A DNA stretch of 64,000 nucleotides from 2-02-FULL-55-14 sp964581115 (lineage in GTDB: Bacteria > Bacteroidota > Ignavibacteria > UBA10030): positions 235,433 through 299,432 of the forward strand of contig CAZOMY010000002.1 in NCBI GenBank assembly GCA_964581115.1. The letters are read 5' to 3'. The notes below the pieces were generated by a model. It did not search any database, was not told the DNA's origin, and worked only from the letters and a program-made list of their open reading frames with translations. Shown one piece after another: positions 40,717 through 48,658 of the stretch (position 1 is its first letter; the number at the start of each line of letters is the position of its first letter). Both the position numbers and the translations under genes were made by a program.

Positions 40717-41500
40717 TCTGGCTTTCGTGATGGCGATCCTGTTCGGCTTCGTCGGCTGTGCTACGGACGAAGCCGCGTTGCCTCTCTCGGCCGAACAGCG
40801 ATTCAAGCTCGGCATGGGCTTCTTTCGGGAGGGTGACTATCTCGAGGCCATCGAGGAGTTTAAGGTCGTCACGATCCAGTTCGGCGGCACGCAGTGGGCA
40901 GACGACGCGCAGTACTACATGGCCGAAGCTCGCTACCTGCGTGAAGAGTACATCCTGGCGGCCTACGAGTACGACGTGCTTGTGCGATCGATGCCGACGA
41001 GCGAATACCTTCGGATGGCGAGATTCCGGAAGGCCAGCTGCTATGATCTGTCGTCACCGGGTGTGGCGCTCGACCAAGAAAACACGCGCAAGGCCATCGA
41101 TGAATACCAGACGTTCCTGGAGTACCATGCCGCGGACACGCTGGCTCCGGTCGCTGACCGCCGGATCCGGGAATTGACCGCAAAGCTGGCGGAGAAGGAA
41201 TTCAACAACGGTATCATCTACCTGAAAATGAGCTACAACAAAGCGGCCACGTACTACTTCGACCTTGTCCTCGAGCGCTATCATGACACGCCGTTCGCCG
41301 AGCCGGCCCATGTCCGGAAGGCAGAGGCCCTCATCAATCGCAAGCGCTATGACGAAGCGATCCAGGAACTGAACCGGTTCTTCAGCCGCTATCCGGCCAG
41401 CTCGCTGAACGCCGAAGCGCAACAATTGTTGCAGGCAGCCCGCGAGGCGAAGGACATGAAGCCCCCGACGACTGCGCGCACCACCCAGGGAGGCTCGTGA
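40691..41500 (+). CDS. bamD: Outer-membrane assembly lipoprotein BamD
   Basis: The 269-residue protein has a lipoprotein signal with lipobox FVGC (C23) and TPR-like pairs (FREGDYLEAIEEFKVVTIQFG, DDAQYYMAEARYLREEYILAAYEYD, AEPAHVRKAEALINRKRYDEA) typical of BamD, the part of the BAM complex that helps fold barrel proteins. The ATG at 40691 lies 26 bases inside capA, so translation is coupled. A Thr/Pro-rich tail ends the protein. Confidence 0.88.
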   Translation: MSPRTLHHNLAFVMAILFGFVGCATDEAALPLSAEQRFKLGMGFFREGDYLEAIEEFKVVTIQFGGTQWADDAQYYMAEARYLREEYILAAYEYDVLVRSMPTSEYLRMARFRKASCYDLSSPGVALDQENTRKAIDEYQTFLEYHAADTLAPVADRRIRELTAKLAEKEFNNGIIYLKMSYNKAATYYFDLVLERYHDTPFAEPAHVRKAEALINRKRYDEAIQELNRFFSRYPASSLNAEAQQLLQAAREAKDMKPPTTARTTQGGS

Positions 41501-41501
41501 T

Positions 41502-41987
41502 ATGCCACGGAAGCCGTTAGCCCCCAAGCCCGTACGATCATCGCACGTTGAGATGACCGAAATGGTCCTGCCGAACGATACGAACCGGCTCGGCAATCTC
41601 CTCGGCGGTCGCCTCATGCATTGGCTCGACATCGCCGCGGCCATCGCGGCCTGGCGGCACACGAACCGCATTTGCGTCACGGCGTCGATCGATGAGCTGA
41701 ATTTCATCCATCCGATCAAGGAGGGCGAGGTGGTGATCCTCAAGGCCTCAGTCAACCGCGCCTTCCACACCTCCGTCGAGGTCGGCGTCAAGGTCATGAA
41801 GGAGAACCCCGCTACGGGCGAGCGAAAGCATACGAATACCGCGTACCTGACGTTCGTCGCGCTCGATGACGACGGACGGCCCACGGCCGTTCCGCCCGTA
41901 CGCCCATCGACCTCGGAGGAACGTCGGCGGTATCGCGACGCGGCTCGCCGGCGCCGACTGCGATTGCTCCACCGCAAGCGCTTCTAG
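41502..41987 (+). CDS. Hot-dog-fold acyl-CoA thioesterase
   Basis: The 161-residue protein is a BACH/YciA-type acyl-CoA thioesterase: EMVLPNDTNRLGNLLGGRLMHWLD carries the catalytic N/D region, followed by CVTASIDELNFIHPIKEGEVV. It hydrolyses acyl-CoA to free acid and CoA; chain length is unknown. The C-terminal ~25 residues are very basic (RRRYRDAARRRRLRLLHRKRF), an unusual extension that may bind nucleic acid or membranes. GGGAGG precedes ATG 41502. Confidence 0.9.
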   Translation: MPRKPLAPKPVRSSHVEMTEMVLPNDTNRLGNLLGGRLMHWLDIAAAIAAWRHTNRICVTASIDELNFIHPIKEGEVVILKASVNRAFHTSVEVGVKVMKENPATGERKHTNTAYLTFVALDDDGRPTAVPPVRPSTSEERRRYRDAARRRRLRLLHRKRF

Positions 41988-42012
41988 AGACGCTGACGGG
42001 CGCCATCATCCG

Positions 42013-44229
42013 ATGTGCCGACCGACCGAATCCAAACGCCTACGCCTCATGGCGGCGGTGCTCCTTTCGCTCCTGAGCCCTCCCGCGTGCGGTCAGACGT
42101 GGAGTTCCGCCGTTTCCGAGATGCGGCTCATCGACCTTCCCGAAGTCGTTGACCGTGGCCTCGCAGTCCCTACAGGCTCGATCGACAGTACGGCCCTTCT
42201 CTTCTGGAGTGCGAGCCAAGGAAGGCTCGTGCTCACAACCAGCGACTCGGCTCGCCGCGCCTGGCACGCCCGAGCGTTCAGCGTCGCGGTTCCCTTCCGA
42301 GACCTTCATGTCCACGACCTCGACGGCGACGGCAGAACCGAGTTGCTCTTGGTCGATCCGCCGGGCCGCGCCATCCGCATCGTCGCCTCATGGACATCCC
42401 AAGAGACCCTCCGCGTTTCGTCGGTGATCGGTACGCCGGTCACGCCCTCTCGCATGATCGTCTCCGACGTGACGAACGACCGCCTGCCGGACATCATCGT
42501 CTTCGACGAGAACGACCCGGGTCTGCGGTTGATCATCAACCGGGGTGCCGGACGGTGGCAGGGTGGGCGGTCCATCGCTCCGGACCTGCCGACGAGGGAA
42601 GCGGCGGTGGCCTTCCTGAACAACGATGAGATCCCCGACCTCATCGCATATGACTGGGTCCGCAGTGAGTTCCATACGTTGTATGGCGTCGGTAGCGGAC
42701 GCTTTCTTGGGCAGGGGGTCTTTCGGTCAGAGGCGAATGTCGACCGCATCCTTTTGGCAGAACCGCGCTTCGATGAGCCTGTGCGCTTCCTCACCGTCGA
42801 CCAGGCGGCCGGCGTGGTTGCGTACTGGTCGATCGACGAGGCCGGCGAACTCGCCGAACGCCACCGGACGACCGTCGAAGGCGTCATTCGGTCGGCTGCC
42901 GTGACGTCATCGATGGCCGGCGCCGCCGCTGAATTCTCACTCCTGCTGACGGGGGGACATTCGGTCCGCATCGAAGGGCCTTTGCTTACGGGCGACCCCC
43001 TTGTGCTGACGGCCGTTGGGGTGCCGGAGCGCTCGGGCTGGGCGTTTCCGCTCCGACGGCCCGACCGCAAACCGGCCGACCTGGTGGTGATCGCGCCGGA
43101 CCAGCTTACCGCTGCATTGCTCATTCGATCCCGCGATCCGGACCTTACGGCAGACAGTTCCTGGTGGAGCGCCGGGGTCCGTCCGGAAGCCGTCGAGGCA
43201 TCAGACCTCGACGGCGATGGTCGGCCGGAACTCATCGTCGCGGGACGTGGCAGCCGCCGGCTTGACATCCTCTGGAGCCAGAAGTTGAGCGACGAAACGA
43301 CCGCCGTTGAAGTGGGTCCCGACGCAGCCACCGTCAGCGCGAGGCGATTGGATAGCGCGCGGGTCCGCTTTGTGACAACGCATCCGGGGGCGAGAGCTGT
43401 GGCCATCCATGATCTTGACCGCGCCGACCAGTCGATCACCACGACCACGCTCCCCGTGCAGGGGTCGCCCGAATGGGCTGGTGAGATCTTTGGAGAGCGG
43501 GCTGATCTGGCCGTTCTGCACAGTACGGCCGGCGACCTGGATGTTTCGCTGTTTGAACCCATTAGGCCGGAAACGTACTTAGAGCACACGCTAGGCCTTT
43601 CGTCTCCTTCGAAGCTGCTCGGAGCCCTGCTCAGCGATGAGGACTGCGATGGTCGCGCCGATCTCGTTATGGTCTATCGACCGGACGACACCAGCAATGT
43701 GGCCGTGGGGTTGGCCTACGGAGACTCGACGATGAGTATGCGCAGGCGTTCGATGCTCCAGGAATTTCCCTTTCGAGAGGCCCATCGCGCTTGGATCTGG
43801 AATGGACGGCTGGACGGTGACTCGCTGAACGACATTCTCGTCGTGTTTCCACGAACCCACCAGGCGATGTACGTGCTCTCCGGCCGTCCCGACAGCATGC
43901 TGGCTCCTCCCACGCTTGTCGATTCAGCCGTCCGGATCCCCTCACGCGGCTCGATCAAGATCGCGGATCTGGATGGTGACGCGATCCCTGACATTGTGGC
44001 GCATGTACCGATGAGAGGCGGCGTGGGATGGTGGAGGGGGAGTGACTCAACGGGCTTCGGTCCTTGGTCGCTGCTGATCTCGGCTCGCGATGTGGGGGGT
44101 ATTGAGGTGGCCGACGTTACGGGCGATGGCAAGAATGACGTGATCCTCAGCCGCCCGACGTGGGGCGCTGTCGCCATCTACCATGGTGCAGCCCTCCTCA
44201 GACGCGGTCCGATTCCGGAGGCACCATGA
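42013..44229 (+). CDS. Secreted FG-GAP/VCBS-repeat beta-propeller protein
   Basis: The 738-residue protein has a signal peptide (LMAAVLLSLLSPPACGQ, cleavage ~28) and at least six calcium-binding FG-GAP-like repeats: DLDGDGRTEL, DVTNDRLPDI, DLDGDGRPEL, DEDCDGRADL, DLDGDAIPDI and DVTGDGKNDV. It should fold as one or two integrin-like propellers outside the cell, for adhesion or scaffold use; there is no enzyme motif. The stop overlaps the next gene by ATGA. ATG 42013 is used; ATG 42049 would give a shorter signal. Confidence 0.85.
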   Translation: MCRPTESKRLRLMAAVLLSLLSPPACGQTWSSAVSEMRLIDLPEVVDRGLAVPTGSIDSTALLFWSASQGRLVLTTSDSARRAWHARAFSVAVPFRDLHVHDLDGDGRTELLLVDPPGRAIRIVASWTSQETLRVSSVIGTPVTPSRMIVSDVTNDRLPDIIVFDENDPGLRLIINRGAGRWQGGRSIAPDLPTREAAVAFLNNDEIPDLIAYDWVRSEFHTLYGVGSGRFLGQGVFRSEANVDRILLAEPRFDEPVRFLTVDQAAGVVAYWSIDEAGELAERHRTTVEGVIRSAAVTSSMAGAAAEFSLLLTGGHSVRIEGPLLTGDPLVLTAVGVPERSGWAFPLRRPDRKPADLVVIAPDQLTAALLIRSRDPDLTADSSWWSAGVRPEAVEASDLDGDGRPELIVAGRGSRRLDILWSQKLSDETTAVEVGPDAATVSARRLDSARVRFVTTHPGARAVAIHDLDRADQSITTTTLPVQGSPEWAGEIFGERADLAVLHSTAGDLDVSLFEPIRPETYLEHTLGLSSPSKLLGALLSDEDCDGRADLVMVYRPDDTSNVAVGLAYGDSTMSMRRRSMLQEFPFREAHRAWIWNGRLDGDSLNDILVVFPRTHQAMYVLSGRPDSMLAPPTLVDSAVRIPSRGSIKIADLDGDAIPDIVAHVPMRGGVGWWRGSDSTGFGPWSLLISARDVGGIEVADVTGDGKNDVILSRPTWGAVAIYHGAALLRRGPIPEAP

Positions 44230-45878
44230 AGATCGCTCGTGCGGTCGTACCGGGACTTGTGATGCTTGCGGCGGGGGGCGGGCTGACGGCACAGGTCAAT
44301 GGGCCGGACGATCTTCGCACGCTGGTACGGTCCTCGATCTCCGCGTCGGCCGACGGTTCCAATGGCAAGTGCGGTACGGCCTTCCGTATGGCGTGGCGCG
44401 CAGAACACTTGTCGGGACGCTCCGGCGCAGATGCTGTCTGGGATGACCGCCCCGTGCGGCAACGCTCCCGTCTCTCTCCATCAGGACGATTCCGGGTCCA
44501 TTATGATACGACCGGCATTCATGAGCCCGCCCTGCTCAACGGCCTAGGAATACGCATTGCCGGGACAGCGAACGCATACGCAGATTCGACGGTCAGGATC
44601 TTCGACCGTGTGTGGGAGCAGATCGTCAGCGTGCTCGGGTATGAATCCCCGCCGGCCGATACCGGAGGAGGCGATGCCGCCTACGATGTGTACCTCTCTG
44701 ACCTGCCGCCTGAATGGTTCGGCCAAACGGTCTTTGAAGAACCGATTCCAGGCCTCACCGGACCGACCCGATGGCGCACCTATATGGAGATCGACAATGA
44801 TTTTGCAGGTCTGCGGACGCCCGGGATCGCCGGACTGCGGATCACGGCGGCTCACGAGTACTTTCACGCTGTTCAGGTCGGGGCCTACGGCGTCTGGGAT
44901 GACGATGATTTCTATTTCTATGAACTGACCTCGGTGTGGATGGAGACGGCGCTTGAATCCGACATCGAAGACTACCTGTTCGACCTGCCGAAGTACTTCT
45001 CGGATTTCTCAGGATTGAGCTTGGCCGTGTTCAATGCCTCCTATCGCGGCTACGAACGTTCCGTCTTCGCGTTGTTCCTCGAAGAACGCTTCGGGCGCGA
45101 CGCGTTGCTGGACGTCTGGCGTTCTCTCAGGTCCAGACGCGTGCTGCCGGCGCTGGACCACGCCTTGGAGACGAGAGGAACGGGATTGAGGAGCGCCTTC
45201 AGAGAATTCGCGCTCTGGAACCATCGCACCCATGACAGGGCGGCGGGAGCCGTCACGTACCGGCAGGCGGGTCGATTCCCCCGCATGTCGCCGTCGGCAG
45301 CCATGTCGTGGACTCCTCCGGCGGTAAGACTTGGGGCGACGGCAGGGCCGATGTCGCACGCAACGCTCGACCTTGGGCTAACGTCTGATACGCTTTCGAC
45401 GATCGTCGTCAACACGGACTTCATTGCGGCGTCGCGCGGATCGCTCGATCCCCAGGCGATCTCCTTAAGCGTCTCGAATACCGCCCCTGATGGCGGCGGC
45501 CAGCAGGTTGGAGGGCTGTGGTTCTCCATCTCCGTGCCGTTCGCCGATGAATGGTCCCACGAGGTGGTCAGCGCCGTCGGCCGCGCTGCCGTGCCCCTTG
45601 CCAATGATCGGCCATGGCCCTCGCCGTGGAACCTTTCGGACGATGCTGATCTCGTGATCCCCGTCGGGTCTACGGATGCGCCCGAGACGGTTGCCTTCGT
45701 CTCCGCCGGACAGACCGTGGTACCAGTGGAGCGTTGGAATCTGGAGACGCAGAGGGCGACCCGGGTGGCCCGCATCCCGGTCGGGCCGATGCGCGACCGG
45801 TTGTCAAGCGGCGTCTATGTCGTCCTCCTGCGGCGGGGGACGGCACAACAGCTTTGGAAGATTGCGGTGGTCCGATGA
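44226..45878 (+). CDS. Secreted putative zinc metalloprotease with HEYFH motif
   Basis: The 550-residue protein has a signal peptide (cleavage ~TAQ, 23) and a HExxH site at H210-E211-H214 (TAAHEYFHAVQ), preceded by RFRVHYDTTG and a predicted third ligand among the acidic residues of VWMETALES (~240). This arrangement recalls MXAN_6640-like predicted metalloproteases. The C-terminal half (from ~385) looks like beta-sandwich domains without known motif. It is coupled by 4-base overlaps both to the FG-GAP gene and to ccmA. Activity is inferred from motif only. Confidence 0.75.
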   Translation: MKIARAVVPGLVMLAAGGGLTAQVNGPDDLRTLVRSSISASADGSNGKCGTAFRMAWRAEHLSGRSGADAVWDDRPVRQRSRLSPSGRFRVHYDTTGIHEPALLNGLGIRIAGTANAYADSTVRIFDRVWEQIVSVLGYESPPADTGGGDAAYDVYLSDLPPEWFGQTVFEEPIPGLTGPTRWRTYMEIDNDFAGLRTPGIAGLRITAAHEYFHAVQVGAYGVWDDDDFYFYELTSVWMETALESDIEDYLFDLPKYFSDFSGLSLAVFNASYRGYERSVFALFLEERFGRDALLDVWRSLRSRRVLPALDHALETRGTGLRSAFREFALWNHRTHDRAAGAVTYRQAGRFPRMSPSAAMSWTPPAVRLGATAGPMSHATLDLGLTSDTLSTIVVNTDFIAASRGSLDPQAISLSVSNTAPDGGGQQVGGLWFSISVPFADEWSHEVVSAVGRAAVPLANDRPWPSPWNLSDDADLVIPVGSTDAPETVAFVSAGQTVVPVERWNLETQRATRVARIPVGPMRDRLSSGVYVVLLRRGTAQQLWKIAVVR

Positions 45879-46504
45879 CGCCCGCACGTCTCTCGATCAG
45901 CGCTGTGCACAAGCGCTACAATCGGCGTACGATCTTTCGGGACATCGCGGTCGAGATCTCCGCCCCCGGCTCGCTGGCGATCGTCGGACGGAATGGAGCG
46001 GGCAAATCAACGCTGGCCAAGATCATCGCAGGCGTTTTGGCGCCGACATCGGGAAGCGTACGGCTTGACGTGAACGGAGCGGAGGTGAAGCGGGAGGATC
46101 GCCATCGATCGATCGGGTTTGTCTCCCCGTACCTGACGATGTATGACGAATTCACGGCTGTCGAAAACGTCGTGATCCTGGAATCAATGCGGACAGGTCG
46201 CGCTCCCGCGGTAGCAGAGGTCGAGTCGCTCCTCGGGGAGGTCGGGTTGGCGGCGCGTCGCCATGATCGCGTCGGAACATTCTCGTCGGGCATGAAGCAG
46301 CGCGTCAAGTACGCGACCGCCCTCATCCATCGGCCGCCATTGCTGATCTTGGACGAGCCGACGGCCAACCTTGACGACGAAGGGACGGCCTTCGTTCACC
46401 GCGTCGTCGAAAGACAGCGTGAATCGGGCATCGTCGTGGTGGCAACGAACGAAGCCTCGGAAGCGGCGTGGTGCTCGTCGCGGATCGAGCTGGGGACGCG
46501 TTGA
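45875..46504 (+). CDS. ccmA: Heme exporter ATP-binding protein
   Basis: The 209-residue ABC ATPase has Walker A GRNGAGKST (38-46), the signature FSSGMKQR, Walker B LLILDEPT and a following D-loop LDDEG. With ccmB next it forms the CcmAB exporter that releases holo-CcmE from CcmC during cytochrome c maturation. Alone it could be any ABC-2-type ATPase; the neighbours decide. The ATG at 45875 overlaps the metalloprotease stop by 4 bases. Confidence 0.9.
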   Translation: MTPARLSISAVHKRYNRRTIFRDIAVEISAPGSLAIVGRNGAGKSTLAKIIAGVLAPTSGSVRLDVNGAEVKREDRHRSIGFVSPYLTMYDEFTAVENVVILESMRTGRAPAVAEVESLLGEVGLAARRHDRVGTFSSGMKQRVKYATALIHRPPLLILDEPTANLDDEGTAFVHRVVERQRESGIVVVATNEASEAAWCSSRIELGTR

Positions 46505-46547
46505 TGCGCTTGCCTTTAGGGCACATTTTCCCAATCTTGCGAAGGTC

Positions 46548-47219
46548 ATGACGGATCTGGCTCGCATTGCAGCGGTCGTTCGAAAGGACATCCATTCTGA
46601 ATTGCGGAACCGCTATTCGATCAATGCACTGGCCATGTTTGTCGTGACCGCTGTAGCGACGATCATGTTTGCGCTACGTTCTGAAACGCCCGGACCGGCG
46701 CCCCTTTCGGGCATGTATTGGGTGGTCGTCTTCTTTTCGGCCATGTCGGGCTTGGCTCGGGTCTTCGTCAGCGAGGAGGAGCGTGGTACGACGCTGACCC
46801 TGCAGTTGACGACCTCTTCCGGCGTGCTGTTTGCGGGCAAGCTTCTCGTCAACCTGGTGCTGACGCTTCTGCTGACGACGGCGGTGACGGCTCTTTACCT
46901 TGTAGCATTTCCCACCTTCGAGGTCCGGACGCCGGAGACGTTTGTGCTTACCGTACTCTTCGGCAGCGTCGGCTTCGCGTCGGCAGCAACGATCCTGGCA
47001 GCGATCATCGCCAAGGCAAACTCACGGGGCACCCTGTATCCCGTGCTGGCGTTCCCGATCCTGATCCCGTTGCTCATGACGGTGATGAATGCGACGGAGC
47101 GAGCGCTGGAAGGGGAGCCGCTTGCGGCCGCCGCCGGAGACCTGCAGGTCCTGGTCGGTTATTGCCTCATGATGATCGCCGGCTCGTTCCTTCTCTTCGA
47201 CTTCGTTTGGAGTGAATAG
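46548..47219 (+). CDS. ccmB: Heme exporter membrane protein CcmB
   Basis: The 223-residue protein has six membrane helices and CcmB features: RKDIHSELRNRYSINAL at the N-terminus, VSEEERGTTLTLQLTTSS between helices two and three, and LYPVLAFPILIPLLM late in the chain. It partners CcmA. A 15-codon frame (46504-46551) fills the gap after ccmA and overlaps this start; it is more likely a spacer or coupling device than a gene. GAAGG precedes ATG 46548. Confidence 0.92.
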   Translation: MTDLARIAAVVRKDIHSELRNRYSINALAMFVVTAVATIMFALRSETPGPAPLSGMYWVVVFFSAMSGLARVFVSEEERGTTLTLQLTTSSGVLFAGKLLVNLVLTLLLTTAVTALYLVAFPTFEVRTPETFVLTVLFGSVGFASAATILAAIIAKANSRGTLYPVLAFPILIPLLMTVMNATERALEGEPLAAAAGDLQVLVGYCLMMIAGSFLLFDFVWSE

Positions 47220-47222
47220 ATC

Positions 47223-47927
47223 ATGACGTGGGTCCGTCTGGGTTCGATCTTTCTGATCACGATCACGCTGGTGGCCGGGATCCTTGTGCCGATGGTCCCG
47301 TCGCCTCAGGGCTTGTTCGAGTTTCCGCTCATACCCGGATTGGAGCAGAAGGCCCGAAACATCTTCTTTCATGTCCCTTCGGCTTGGACGACGGTCGTGG
47401 CCTTCCTGGTATCGCTGTGGCACGGAGCCCGGTATCTGCGGTCGAGGGACATCGACCATGATCTGGCGTCGGAGGCCGCGGCAGGCCTGGGCTTCATGTT
47501 CTGCGTTCTTGCAACCGTGACGGGAGCTCTCTGGGCGAAGTTCAACTGGGGCTCGTTCTGGAATTGGGATCCGCGACAGACGTCGATCTTCATCCTGTTG
47601 CTGATCTATGGAGCGTATTTCGCGCTCAGGTCCGCGGTCGAGGTCGAGGAGACGCGGGCCCGCCTTTCGGCCGTTTACGCCATTCTGGCGGGCCTGACGG
47701 TCCCGTTCTTCATCTTTGTTCTGCCGCGGCTCGTCGGCGGCCTGCATCCGGGGGCCGCAGGCGACCCCGACGGGGCCGGTCCTGTCGTCAACTTCAAGAT
47801 GTCGGGACCGATGTTCATCGTCTTTTTCTCCGGCCTGATCGGCTTCAATCTGCTGTTCGTCTGGATGTTCCAGCTCCGTCTTCGAGCCGCACGGCTGGCG
47901 TATCGACGAGCCATACACGAAGGATGA
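47223..47927 (+). CDS. ccmC: Heme handling protein CcmC
   Basis: The 234-residue protein has six membrane helices and the tryptophan-rich heme-binding loop WGSFWNWDPRQT (~116-127), with the heme-ligand histidine in FFHVPSAW and a second candidate in the GGLHPG loop. CcmC loads heme onto CcmE at the outer face of the membrane. It lies between ccmB and ccmD, spaced by 3 bases each side, which supports ccmC over NrfE-like heme lyases. Confidence 0.93.
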   Translation: MTWVRLGSIFLITITLVAGILVPMVPSPQGLFEFPLIPGLEQKARNIFFHVPSAWTTVVAFLVSLWHGARYLRSRDIDHDLASEAAAGLGFMFCVLATVTGALWAKFNWGSFWNWDPRQTSIFILLLIYGAYFALRSAVEVEETRARLSAVYAILAGLTVPFFIFVLPRLVGGLHPGAAGDPDGAGPVVNFKMSGPMFIVFFSGLIGFNLLFVWMFQLRLRAARLAYRRAIHEG

Positions 47928-47930
47928 CCT

Positions 47931-48071
47931 ATGTTGGAGTACCTTGCTGAGCATCAGATGTATATCGTCCTGGGTGTCGTTTTGATCACCTGGGCCGGTA
48001 TCGTATGGTATTTGTACACCCTCGACCGACGATTGAAGCGGTTGGAGGACGGATCACGAACTGGATCGTAA
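47931..48071 (+). CDS. ccmD: CcmD-like small membrane protein
   Basis: A 46-residue frame starts MLEYLAEHQMYIVLG, has a single membrane helix (YIVLGVVLITWAGIVWYLY) and ends with a basic, charged tail (LDRRLKRLEDGSRTGS), exactly the build of CcmD, which stabilises the CcmABC-CcmE complex. It begins three bases after ccmC. CcmD is poorly conserved and is identified by size, topology and position. System I* sets are often described without CcmD, so its presence is worth noting. Confidence 0.75.
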   Translation: MLEYLAEHQMYIVLGVVLITWAGIVWYLYTLDRRLKRLEDGSRTGS

Positions 48072-48134
48072 GGAACATTCCGGCGTCTCTGAAGGTCCGC
48101 CGGTCGGCTTGAACATCAGGGGATCAATGAGCGT

Positions 48135-48524
48135 ATGAACGTCAAGGTCGTTGCAGGGTTGGTTGTCATCGTGGCGGGCGTAGTCCTCAGCGCGGTGAAT
48201 TTCATCGATTCGAACGTTGAGTACGGCGATTTTGCCGAAGCCCAGCGCATCGGCAAGAAGATCCAGGTCAAGGGCGAGTGGGTCCGCGATCAGGAGAGCT
48301 ACTTCGATGCCGAGAAGGCACAGTTCGTGTTCTACATGAAGGACGACGCTGGTCAGGTTCGCAAGGTCGTGCTCGAAGGCGCCAAGCCGAACAACTTTGA
48401 GCTGGCAACGAGCGTCGTGGCCAAAGGCAGGATCGACGGCGAGACGTTCCACGCCAGCGAGGTGTTGACGAAATGTCCGTCGAAGTATGAAGGGGACTCT
48501 GCTTCGGTGCAGCAGACACTATAG
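48135..48524 (+). CDS. ccmE: Heme chaperone CcmE, CxxxY variant
   Basis: The 129-residue protein has an N-terminal anchor (VVAGLVVIVAGVVLSAVNF) and the CcmE OB-fold. The heme-binding motif, HxxxY in most bacteria, is C114-P-S-K-Y118 here (VLTKCPSKYEG). Cysteine-type CcmE proteins are known from archaea and some deltaproteobacteria, where they bind heme through Cys and go with loss of CcmH (System I*). Length is shorter than the proteobacterial protein, as usual for that variant. Confidence 0.93.
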   Translation: MNVKVVAGLVVIVAGVVLSAVNFIDSNVEYGDFAEAQRIGKKIQVKGEWVRDQESYFDAEKAQFVFYMKDDAGQVRKVVLEGAKPNNFELATSVVAKGRIDGETFHASEVLTKCPSKYEGDSASVQQTL

Positions 48525-48561
48525 CGTAGCGCAACGCGGGCCTGACCGCGTTCCGGCTATC

Positions 48562-48598
48562 AAAGGCACAAGAGGCGGCGACGTCGGCTTGTGCCTTT
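48562..48598 (+). terminator. Hairpin between ccmE and ccmF
   Basis: Perfect 11-bp stem AAAGGCACAAG/CTTGTGCCTTT with a 15-base loop. The T-tract is short, so it may be a weak terminator or mRNA-stability element that separates ccmF expression from ccmA-E. No promoter was seen in 48525-48658. Confidence 0.5.
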
Positions 48599-48658
48599 CA
48601 GTATCCGGGCGGGGCCCGGCAGCGTGAGCGACATCACCAACTCCCGGATGGAGGGATC

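Noticed and set aside
42306..43589. 427-codon minus-strand frame opposite the FG-GAP gene
   Set aside because: Shadow of the plus-strand repeats; Ser/Arg-rich without domain signs.
42013..44229. CRISPR-like or tandem DNA repeat because of recurring DLDGDG segments
   Set aside because: The repeats are protein-level calcium-binding motifs at irregular spacing; the DNA is not repeated as spacer-repeat units.
46504..46551. 15-codon frame between ccmA and ccmB
   Set aside because: Overlaps both neighbours by a few bases but shows no membrane helix or known motif; probably only a coupling spacer.
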